The notes under the pieces were generated by a model, which was given only the letters and a program-made list of their open reading frames with translations, did not search any database and was not told the origin of the DNA. DNA of 16,147 nucleotides from Gammaproteobacteria bacterium (GTDB lineage Bacteria > Pseudomonadota > Gammaproteobacteria > SZUA-152): contig JAUWLO010000021.1 in the NCBI GenBank assembly GCA_030613605.1, forward strand, positions 1 through 16,147, given 5' to 3'. Below, in pieces: positions 1-7,400 of this stretch. Position 1 is the first letter of the stretch. The number at the start of each line of letters is the position of its first letter. The position numbers were made by a program, and so were the translations under genes.

Positions 1-786
1 TGAGACAGGAGCATCAGGATGATATTCAGTTTCGACCTGACTTTGTAGAGCTTGCTGTCCATGCAAGTATAGTTGGCAACGTTGTTTTTTTATTAATTGC
101 TTTAACCAGTTTTGTTCTGCAAGTGAAAATTGATGATAGCCTGCAATATAAAGAACATTTTCATTGTTTTGAATGTCTGTATTTAAGCTAAGTAAATAGG
201 CAGCTTCACTGTCAAACATCGCAACATCGGTTTCGGCATTAAGCTGGGTATGCCATGCGTTCCACAAAGTATGCACCAGCGTTGCTTCGTGACCTAAAGC
301 AGGAAAGTCATCAGCTGAAATGCCATAGGCATTAGCAATTTCTTTTTCAAAGTCATCGTAATTATCAGGTAATTTTTTTTGGTTTGATGTGAGTTGATCA
401 AAGAGTTTGAGTAAGTCATCGGTTAAATGCCACGGGCTACCGCTACCGAGTAATGCTTTATGCTGGCTTAAGGCATCAAATAAAATGAGTTCACGTTGGT
501 GCTGGCCACAAATTATATGCGGTTCTTTTTGGTATTTATTAAACTGCAGTTTTGCCCAATCACGTAAGTTTAAAATTTGCGGGCAGAGTAATGCATTTAT
601 GCCGCGTTGCTCTGCTTGTTGCAGCAGAAGGTGGCGTAAACGTTTCGCAGCATGGGATTCGGATAAAAGAACAACCGCCTGAGTTAAGTCAGGCAGTTGT
701 TCAGCATAATCTTCAAGTAAATTTAGGGCGAGTAAGGCGAGAGGATCTTCGCCATAGGGAATAAGCGTTATAGAATTTCGCGCCAT
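1..786 (-). CDS. AddB/RecB-like PD-(D/E)XK nuclease-family protein, N-terminal part (runs off window)
   Basis: The frame is open from ATG at 786 down to base 1 with no stop, giving 262 N-terminal codons of a longer gene. The protein starts MARNSITLIPYGEDP and continues with a hydrophobic strand (QAVVLLSES), a basic helix (AAKRLRHLLL) and CPQILNLRDWA. This order resembles the N-terminal inactivated-helicase part of AddB-type exonuclease subunits, in which a conserved PxG loop, a VLLP strand and a LLPRI segment follow one another. The family acts in double-strand break resection with a C-terminal PD-(D/E)XK nuclease that would lie outside this window, so the nuclease is not seen here. The gene starts 12 bases after the fdxA stop and is probably co-transcribed with it. 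No Shine-Dalgarno sequence precedes the ATG; the transcript reads CCTCCTTTT there, which suggests coupling to fdxA translation. Family assignment comes from pattern recognition of the N-terminus only. Confidence 0.6.
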   Translation of the reverse strand, partial: MARNSITLIPYGEDPLALLALNLLEDYAEQLPDLTQAVVLLSESHAAKRLRHLLLQQAEQRGINALLCPQILNLRDWAKLQFNKYQKEPHIICGQHQRELILFDALSQHKALLGSGSPWHLTDDLLKLFDQLTSNQKKLPDNYDDFEKEIANAYGISADDFPALGHEATLVHTLWNAWHTQLNAETDVAMFDSEAAYLLSLNTDIQNNENVLYIAGYHQFSLAEQNWLKQLIKKQRCQLYLHGQQALQSQVETEYHPDAPVS

Positions 787-798
787 AAAAGGAGGACG

Positions 799-1122
799 TT
801 ATCGCTCAAGAAGTTTTAATTTATCAGGTTTCCCTGCCCATTCAGCAGCATCAGCAGGTGCATCAATCATTTCAGTAATAACAGGCCACTCACGAGAGAG
901 TTCTTCATTAAGCTCAATGTAGTTCTCCATACCATCGGGTAGTTCATCTTCTGCAAAAATAGCTTCTACCGGGCATTCTGGTTCACATAAGGTGCAGTCG
1001 ATACACTCATCAGGATCAATCACCATGAAATTAGGACCAATATGAAAACAATCGACAGGGCATACTTCAACACAGTCTGTGTGTAAGCATTTAATACAGT
1101 CCTCGGTTACTACGTAAGTCAT
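799..1122 (-). CDS. fdxA: 7Fe ferredoxin FdxA
   Basis: This encodes a 107-residue seven-iron ferredoxin, the usual length of the FdxA/Azotobacter ferredoxin I family, a soluble low-potential electron carrier. The cysteine pattern is complete. By family analogy C9, C17 and C50 should hold the 3Fe-4S cluster and C21, C40, C43 and C46 the 4Fe-4S cluster; C12 and C25 are extra. The motif CIDCTLCEPECP lies at residues 40-51. The C-terminal half is acidic and ends KLKLLER, as is typical of this family. The start is supported by an AGGAG ribosome-binding site at 1129-1133, six bases before the ATG. It lies 73 bases downstream of mutS and 12 bases upstream of the nuclease-family gene, all on the same strand. 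The redox partner cannot be told from the context. Confidence 0.95.
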   Translation of the reverse strand: MTYVVTEDCIKCLHTDCVEVCPVDCFHIGPNFMVIDPDECIDCTLCEPECPVEAIFAEDELPDGMENYIELNEELSREWPVITEMIDAPADAAEWAGKPDKLKLLER

Positions 1123-1195
1123 TTGTGGCTCCTGAAAAGATTATAGCTGAGAATATAATGCCGCTATGATAAAGCAAAATGTGCTTAAATTCGAC
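1123..1195 (-). promoter_or_regulatory. mutS-fdxA intergenic spacer with possible weak fdxA promoter
   Basis: Reading the minus strand, the spacer has a TTTTGC box, a 16-base gap and TATATT, then a second TATAAT at 1140-1145. The latter would start transcription inside the ribosome-binding site, so TATATT is the better -10 candidate. A short hairpin (AAGCA/TGCTT, loop CATTT) lies at 1172-1186 just after the mutS stop, but its 5-bp stem and lack of a clean T-run make it a poor terminator. fdxA may therefore be read from mutS, from its own promoter, or both. Confidence 0.25.
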
Positions 1196-3751
1196 TCACA
1201 ACAGGTTTTTAAGCTGGTAAATAAGTTCCAGGGCATCACGCGGAGAAAGCTCATCCGGCTGTAAGTTTTTAACAAATAGGTCTAGTTCAGACTCTTTTAT
1301 CTGTACTGCCGGTTTAGATGGGGTATTGGATTTCATGGTTTTTGAACCATCCTGTTCAAGTTCCAATTGCTGCAGTTTAGCTTTTGCTCGCTCCACTACT
1401 TCACGAGGTACCCCTGCAAGCGTCGCAACCTGTAAACCATAACTTTTGTTTACAGTGCCCGATTTTACTTTATGTAAAAAGACCAGGGTATCACCATGCT
1501 CAATAGCATCGAGATGCACATTGATACAACCCGCAAGATCATCAGCCAGTGTCGTTAACTCAAAATAATGAGTGGCAAATAGAGTGAGTGCTTTTGTTTT
1601 TAGCGCTAAATGTTCGGCGCAAGCCCACGCCAGGGACAGACCATCATAGGTGCTGGTGCCTCGGCCAATTTCATCTAAAAGTACTAAAGAATTTGCTGTT
1701 GCGTTGTGCAAAATATTTGCGGTTTCTGTCATTTCAACCATAAAGGTTGATCGTCCACTGGCAAGATCATCCGATGCACCAATACGGGTAAAGATTCGAT
1801 CGATATTTCCAATCTCTGCGCTGTCTGCAGGAACAAAACAGCCAATGTGTGCCATTAAAACGATTAACGCGGTTTGTCGCATATAGGTTGATTTACCGCC
1901 CATGTTCGGGCCGGTAATTAAATGCAGATGTTGTTTTTCTGAAAGCGAAATATCATTGGGTGTAAATGGCGCATCTTGTACTTGTTCAATAACAGGATGG
2001 CGACCATTGTTAATTTTAATGCCTGTTGTATTCACTAACTTAGGACGAACATAATTTAATAAATCAGCACGTTCTGCCAGGTTATGTAATACATCTAATT
2101 CAGATAATCCCTGCGCACAATTTTGCAAAGTAACAAGGGATAAACCAAGTTCATCTATTAAAGCATTATATAAACTTTTTTCTCGTGCCAGTGCACGTTC
2201 ATTTGCACTTAATACTTTATCTTCAAGTGCTTTTAATTCAGGGGTAATGAACCGCTCAGCGGCTTTTAATGTTTGCCTGCGTTGGTAGTGCTCCGGCACA
2301 ACATCAGAATGCAATCGACTAATTTCAATGTAATAACCATGCACACGGTTATAACCGACCTTAAGTGCATTGATGCCGGTTTCTTTTTTCTCTTTAGCTT
2401 CTAACTTTGCAAGAAACTCACCGGCATTTTCCTGCAAACTACGCAGCTCATCGAGTTCTTTATCGTAACCTGTTGCAATTACACCACCATCGCGAATTAA
2501 TAACGGTGGTGTTTCGATAATCGCTTTATTTAATAGCGTATGAAGTTTTGGGTGTTCACTAATTTGTTTACTTAACCGTTTGATGTGTACACTTTTATGT
2601 GCAGCTAAACATTTTTGTAATGCGGGGAGTTGTGCTAAGGAATTTCTTAATAGAGCAAGATCGCGTGGCCTGGCAGACTTGAGTGCAATGCGAGTTAGTA
2701 TACGTTCAACATCACCAATGCCGCGTAAGACTTCATTTAACTCAGCATAGGCTTGAGCTTTTAATATCGATTCAATGGATTCCTGACGTTGATTTAAAAT
2801 TTTATGATCGCGCAAAGGACGATGAATCCAGCGATGTAATAAACGGCTACCCATTGGTGTAGCGGTGTGATCAAGAATAGCACTTAGAGTATTATTTTTG
2901 TGTCCGGAAATACTTTCGCTTAACTCAAGGTTATATCGTGTAGAAGCATCAAGAATTAAACAGTCTTCACGAGATTCAGTATGCAAGGCTTGAATGTGCG
3001 GTAAAGCTGAACGTTGTGTTTCTTTCACATAAGCGAGTAAACAACCTGCCGCAGAAATGGCTAAGGGTAAATCAGCGCAGCCAAAACCGGCTAAGTCTTT
3101 GGTCGAAAATTGATCGCATAATTCGCGTTCAGCAGAGCTGCTATCAAAATGCCATGGGGCGCGTTGTTTAATATTGGTAACACGGTGTTGATAAGGTGCA
3201 ATATCAACTTCTTCACTGATTAAAAGTTCGGCAGGACGTAAACGTTGTAATTCACTGAATAAGGCTTCTTCACCCTGGGCCTGTAAAACAGCAAAACGGC
3301 CACTGCTCATATCCAACATTGCTATCCCGAAGTGATCATCATCAGATGTTGCAAGCGCAACCACTAAACTTTCTTTACCTTGCTCTAGTAATGCTTCATC
3401 TGTCACGGTGCCAGGAGTAACAATACGCATGACTTTGCGTTCTACCGGTCCTTTAGATGTTGCGGGATCGCCAATTTGTTCACAAATAGCAACTGACATG
3501 CCTTTGCGAAGTAATCGAGCTAAGTAATTATCCGCAGCATGGTAGGGCACACCCGCCATAGGAATGGGGTTGCCATTTGCTGAACCACGAGCCGTTAACG
3601 TGATGTCCAATAATTTGGCCGCTTTACGAGCATCATCAAAAAAGAGCTCATAAAAATCACCCATGCGGTAGAACAGCAGAATATCCGGGTGTTCTGCCTT
3701 AATGCGTAAATATTGTTGCATCATTGGGGTGTGTTGTTTGAAATCAACCAT
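1196..3751 (-). CDS. mutS: DNA mismatch repair protein MutS
   Basis: This encodes an 851-residue MutS, the ATPase that recognises base mismatches and small loops and recruits MutL. The mismatch-reading motif is GDFYELF, with F33 intercalating and E35 contacting the mismatch, equivalent to E. coli F36 and E38. The Walker A loop GPNMGGKST is at 614-622 and Walker B is LVLLDEIG with D693/E694, the same numbers as in E. coli. The loop ASGRSTFMVEM (664-674) is the conserved ABC-type signature region, and the C-terminal helix SPRDALELIYQLKNLL matches the tetramerisation tail. The protein looks intact and functional. No obvious Shine-Dalgarno precedes the ATG at 3751 (leader AACAATCT), and no better start was found nearby. 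It heads a minus-strand cluster with fdxA and a repair-type nuclease gene, and is divergent from the giant surface-protein locus. Confidence 0.98.
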   Translation of the reverse strand: MVDFKQHTPMMQQYLRIKAEHPDILLFYRMGDFYELFFDDARKAAKLLDITLTARGSANGNPIPMAGVPYHAADNYLARLLRKGMSVAICEQIGDPATSKGPVERKVMRIVTPGTVTDEALLEQGKESLVVALATSDDDHFGIAMLDMSSGRFAVLQAQGEEALFSELQRLRPAELLISEEVDIAPYQHRVTNIKQRAPWHFDSSSAERELCDQFSTKDLAGFGCADLPLAISAAGCLLAYVKETQRSALPHIQALHTESREDCLILDASTRYNLELSESISGHKNNTLSAILDHTATPMGSRLLHRWIHRPLRDHKILNQRQESIESILKAQAYAELNEVLRGIGDVERILTRIALKSARPRDLALLRNSLAQLPALQKCLAAHKSVHIKRLSKQISEHPKLHTLLNKAIIETPPLLIRDGGVIATGYDKELDELRSLQENAGEFLAKLEAKEKKETGINALKVGYNRVHGYYIEISRLHSDVVPEHYQRRQTLKAAERFITPELKALEDKVLSANERALAREKSLYNALIDELGLSLVTLQNCAQGLSELDVLHNLAERADLLNYVRPKLVNTTGIKINNGRHPVIEQVQDAPFTPNDISLSEKQHLHLITGPNMGGKSTYMRQTALIVLMAHIGCFVPADSAEIGNIDRIFTRIGASDDLASGRSTFMVEMTETANILHNATANSLVLLDEIGRGTSTYDGLSLAWACAEHLALKTKALTLFATHYFELTTLADDLAGCINVHLDAIEHGDTLVFLHKVKSGTVNKSYGLQVATLAGVPREVVERAKAKLQQLELEQDGSKTMKSNTPSKPAVQIKESELDLFVKNLQPDELSPRDALELIYQLKNLL

Positions 3752-3875
3752 AGATTGTTATGGTATCAATTGTCTTGCTGTGTGTCCTTAATATCCTGAA
3801 AGCTCTGACTAAGAAGGTAAAGTTTTACAAATTTTCACGATATAGGAGGTTAATCAACAGCAAAAGGTGCGTGAC
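3752..3875. other. Divergent intergenic region between mutS and the plus-strand secreted-protein locus
   Basis: These 124 bases must hold the mutS promoter on the minus strand and possibly one for the plus-strand small ORF. I see no convincing -35/-10 pair for either. A short inverted repeat, GTAAA-GT-TTTAC, lies at 3817-3828. A full AGGAGGT sequence at 3844-3850 has no start codon at a usable distance on the plus strand; read on the other strand it places an ACCTCCT in the possible mutS leader. Confidence 0.4.
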
Positions 3876-4025
3876 ATGGAAAAGAAACATATTCAGAAAA
3901 TGTTTGTTAGTCTGACACTGGTTTTTTATTGCAGTTTTGCTTTGGCTGCATCATCACCAAACAGGAAGGTCGTTAAAGATCTGTATATACCATTTGAGTT
4001 GATTTTGTGCAGAAATTTTCAGTAA
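3876..4025 (+). CDS. Possible 49-residue secreted peptide, or decayed remnant of a secreted-protein gene
   Basis: This ORF was not recognised as any known family. It begins at ATG 3876 with an AAGGTG ribosome-binding site at 3864-3869, six bases upstream. The product starts MEKKHIQKMFVSLTL, a basic N-region followed by a hydrophobic core to residue 24, and ends the signal with an FALAA-type cleavage site, so a Sec signal peptide is plausible. The mature part would be only about 24 residues (SSPNRKVVKD... ending RNFQ) with one cysteine. Three readings fit: a real small exported peptide, the 5' end of a secreted-protein gene cut short by a mutation, or a chance ORF. The good ribosome-binding site and signal favour one of the first two. 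It is 313 bases upstream of the giant autotransporter gene, on the same strand. Confidence 0.4.
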   Translation: MEKKHIQKMFVSLTLVFYCSFALAASSPNRKVVKDLYIPFELILCRNFQ

Positions 4026-4122
4026 GGGGATCTTCTAAAAATAGTAAGGTGATAATTAGTTTTGTTACATTAAACTCTGCTCTTTGTGTCCTTGTTAAGC
4101 AGTTAATTTTATGCGCGCTATT

Positions 4123-4164
4123 TTGACATAGATCAATGCATTCCTAAACAAGATATCGTATGTT
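4123..4164 (+). promoter_or_regulatory. Putative FNR/Anr-dependent class II promoter
   Basis: TTGAC-ATAG-ATCAA at 4123-4136 matches the FNR/Anr consensus TTGAT-N4-ATCAA at 9 of 10 defined positions. Its centre is 4129.5. A class II site is centred 41.5 bases before the transcription start, which predicts a start at 4171 and a -10 hexamer at 4159-4164. That hexamer is TATGTT, a 4/6 match to TATAAT. The same TTGACA could also act as a plain -35 element, but no good -10 lies 17 bases beyond it. Oxygen-responsive control of the giant surface protein is therefore a reasonable inference, not a demonstrated fact. Confidence 0.45.
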
Positions 4165-4233
4165 TAATAATAATAAGGAAATTTTATAAAACTATTTTGC
4201 ATATAAATCCATTTTATAGTTGAAATTTATTAT

Positions 4234-4274
4234 TGTAAACTTGCTTACATATGTAAGAGTTTTATGTTGTAAAC
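4234..4274 (+). promoter_or_regulatory. Clustered TGTAA half-sites with a 14-bp perfect palindrome
   Basis: CTTACATATGTAAG at 4244-4257 is a perfect palindrome. It overlaps TGTAA-N6-TTACA (4234-4249), which has the same half-site spacing as CRP-family operators though not their TGTGA core. The octamer TTGTAAAC occurs twice, at 4233-4240 and 4267-4274. Three TGTAA copies thus start at 4234, 4252 and 4268. This looks like a dimeric-regulator binding region; I cannot name the regulator. Confidence 0.35.
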
Positions 4275-4338
4275 TCCACATATAAATTGACCTGTTGCAG
4301 TGAACTAATTTCATAAATAGAAAATAGGAGCGCAGGGT

Positions 4339-4443
4339 ATGAAGGACTATCGCATTACACATGGATCCAGAGGTGGTCTGTGGAAATATCTTTATCCGGC
4401 CTTTTTTTGCACAGCGTGTTTACCACAACTACTAAGTGCAGCA
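4339..4443 (+). other. Sec signal peptide of the giant autotransporter
   Basis: Residues 1-35 have a long polar N-region (MKDYRITHGSRGG), a hydrophobic core around YLYPAFFCTACLPQLL and a small-residue cleavage site SAA near 33-35. The N-region is longer than in a standard signal, as often seen in large autotransporters, but it does not match the known extended signal peptide consensus. Two cysteines in the core do not form a convincing lipobox. Confidence 0.7.
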
Positions 4444-7400
4444 ACTCTGAATCAAAATGGTAATTGTACGATTACCGATAAAAATAATCCCGGCTATCAA
4501 ACTGACTGTCAAGACTCAAACAAACATGGTGGCAGCCGGGATACCATTATCGTGGCTGAAGATGAGGTCATCAATGTTTTTGCCTCAGACAGCAATAAGA
4601 CAGTTATCGCAATCAATGGTGGGCATCATCATGACACCATCATCAATCATGGTGAGATTTATCTTCAAGTAACAAACACTGGCGAGATCATTCCACTCTG
4701 GCACTACGGAGATAAAAAATCTCCCTTTCTCAGTAAAACCGGAAAAAAACTCTCTGGCGCCTACAAACCTACAATTAAGAAGCCTGCCTTCTGGTTATTT
4801 AATCTGGATAACATTTCCCTCGATGCAATTGGTATTGCGGGCGGTCATGGCAATGACATCATTACAAATTATGGCTTGCTGGATGTGTCAGTCATTACAA
4901 CGCTGACGGATGAAGCCGGTATTGCTCAAACCTATAGTATCGGTATAACTGGTGATAAGGGTAACGATCAGCTTGTCAATGAAGGTCAGTTAAATGTGAC
5001 CTCCGATGCAGTGGTGACTGTTGATGATGTGACCTTTAGCCTGATTAATAGTGGTGATGCACAACGTAAGGCTATGGCAATTGCGAAGGGGGTAACAGGT
5101 AATAAAGGTAAAGATGAAATTATTAACAAGGGCCAGCTTACTGTTACCGCCAATGCAACCGTAGACACGGCAGATTTTAATATCACCTTGCTAGGTGGCC
5201 CAGTAGATGTTGATGCCAGTAGTGAGGCATGGGCTGGTGCGATTGGACTTGATGGCGGTGAAGGGCACGATCATATTTATAACGAGGGCATCATGACCGT
5301 CACCGCAAATGCCCTGGTAGATTCAGATAATGTTTCAATTGATTTGATTGATATACCAGGGGGTAAAAGTGTTCGTGCCCCGTTAAGTGCCAATGCCATG
5401 GCCATCGGCATTGTTGGTGGTGAAGGCCATGACTATATTTATAATTCAGGCAACCTGAATGTGGTTGCCGACGCCAAAGCGAATGCCCTGGATGTTCAGA
5501 TTACCGGCCTGAGTTTATCAACGGGTGGTGCCAATACCACTTCCGAAGCAATCGCTATTGGGATACATGGCGGCAATGGTCAGGATGATATTTATAATGA
5601 TGGCAACATAACGGTTAAAGCAAAAGCGAATACCAACACCGACAACTTTAACGTCACTGTTTTTGATCTTTCTTTTATTCCCCCCTTGTTTGGTTTTGAA
5701 GATGAACAGGTTGCTACGACTGCCACCTCAGAAGCTATAGGTATCATCGCCGGCGATGGTAATGACATGGTTACAAACACAGGTAGCCTGCTAGCTCAGT
5801 CAGATGCCACGGTTGATGTTGATGGACTGGCAGTCAGTCTGTTGGGCCTTGGCTCGGAGGTAAATCGAACAGCCATGGCCAGGGTGACAGGCATTACCGG
5901 TAACCATGGAAACGATTACATTAAGAACATCGGACAACTTGATGCGACTTCGAACGCGAAGCTTGACCTGCTAAGCATTAGTGTTGATCTGCTCGGTGGT
6001 GCGACCAATATTGATGCTAGTAATCAGGCCATGGCGAGCGCAATTGGTATCGATGGTGGTGATGGTCACGATTATATCTTTAATTCGGGCAGCACAAATG
6101 TTACCGCAAATGCATCCGTCAATTCAGTCGATGTTGGTATTAGTCTGCTTAGTGTACTGCAGGGTCAGGATATTCGTGCTCCCATTTACGTTGATGCAGA
6201 TGCAAGTGGCATACTCGGTGGTGATGGACATGATTATATCGAGAGTACAGGTTCACTTACCGTTACTGCTGATGCCAGGGCTGATGCACTGGACATGGAT
6301 TTCAGTGCCGTCGATCTTTCATCGGGTGGCATGTCGACGACTTCAGAAGCCAGTGCGATGGGTATCGATGGCGGTAAAGGCAAGAGTGAGATTTACAATG
6401 GGGGTAATATCACTATCAAGTCAACGGCTACAACGGATACGGAGAGTTTTGCTTTTACCCTGGTCGATCTCTCAATTGTCTCGGACATCGTTGATTTAAT
6501 TTTCGATACACCTGTCGATGCTTCAACAACGGCCAAGGCCGATGGCACCGGTATTAAGACGGGTTATGATCATGATTTGATATCCAATTACGGCAGCTTG
6601 TCTGTGACCGTCGATGCGATTACCAATACGTTTGAGATGTCGGTGAGTGCAGATGGTGTGTCGAACTTTACAGAACTAAGCGACTTTCCAGATTTCTTCC
6701 TGAAAGAGCCTGTTGTTGATGCCAGCACTACAGCAGAGGCGTCAGTGACTGGTATCACCAGCGGTCATGGTCATGATGAGATTTATAATATTGGTACACT
6801 CTTTGCGAAAGCCAAAGCGGATGTAACGGCCAACAGTATCGGTGTTGATCTACCTCTCCCCGATCTCCTTCCTCAGATACTGCCCAATATTGATACCACA
6901 GAAGTGGCAACCGCCGCCAAGGCCAGTGCCATGGGTATTACCACTGGTGACGGGCACGATATAGTTCAAAATGATGGCAACGTCTGGTCAGAAGCGATTG
7001 CCAATGCAAACAGTTTATCCGTCAATGCCACCCTTGATGTACCGATTATTCCCGATCCGATTGATTATAAAATTCCTTATTCGATTGAAGCGAACCTAGT
7101 AGACGTTGGTGCCCAGAGTGAAGCTGATGCTATTGGTATCGAGACAGGCAAGGGACACGACTATATATATAGTATAGGTAATGTTACGGCCAAGGCCAAA
7201 ACGAATTCCAACGCAACAAATATTGCGGCGACGGTTGCTTACTCTGATGACAAGGTATCGTTTGGATTGTCCCTGGCTAATGCATCGACCGAAGGTAAAG
7301 CAACGGCCCTTGGCATAAACAGTGGTAGTGGTGATGACTGGCTCCATACCACAGGCAATGTACTGGCAGATTCATTTGTTGATACAAACAGCACGGCAGT

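Larger units (their letters stand above)
4026..4338 (+). other. AT-rich regulatory region upstream of the giant autotransporter gene
   Basis: These 313 bases carry no ORF that I can support. They are clearly richer in A and T than the flanking genes, which could also favour silencing by nucleoid proteins. They contain an FNR-type box with a spaced -10 element (4123-4164), a self-complementary TTTTATAAAA at 4182-4191, a cluster of TGTAA half-sites (4234-4274), a TATAAA at 4281-4286 and a TTGACC at 4287-4292. If transcription starts near 4171, the untranslated leader is about 168 nt. I saw no terminator hairpin after the small ORF. Confidence 0.5.

Noticed and set aside
407..764. Plus-strand ORFs of 91 and 70 codons near the window start
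   Set aside because: They are antisense to the nuclease-family gene, which gives a coherent protein; no ribosome-binding site or domain supports them.
1140..1145. Consensus TATAAT upstream of fdxA as its -10 element
   Set aside because: Transcription would begin within the fdxA ribosome-binding site, leaving no usable leader, and no -35 element is correctly spaced.
1172..1186. Terminator hairpin after mutS
   Set aside because: The stem is only 5 bp and is not followed by a proper T-run.
1650..1886. 78-codon plus-strand ORF inside mutS
   Set aside because: It is antisense to the conserved ATPase domain of MutS and has no independent support.
3844..3850. AGGAGGT as the ribosome-binding site of the small ORF
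   Set aside because: It lies 25 bases before the ATG; the closer AAGGTG at 3864-3869 has normal spacing.
4339..4443. Lipoprotein signal or extended signal peptide region
   Set aside because: Cysteines at 24 and 27 are not in a lipobox with small residues, and the long N-region does not match the extended-signal consensus.
4444..4830. Two-partner secretion (filamentous haemagglutinin-type) domain at the N-terminus
   Set aside because: No NPNG-type motif or haemagglutination-domain pattern is visible, and the C-terminal segment looks like an autotransporter junction.
5981..6499. 172-codon plus-strand ORF in another frame
   Set aside because: It overlaps the giant gene entirely and its Met/Val/Arg-rich product is a frame-shifted reading of the repeat modules.
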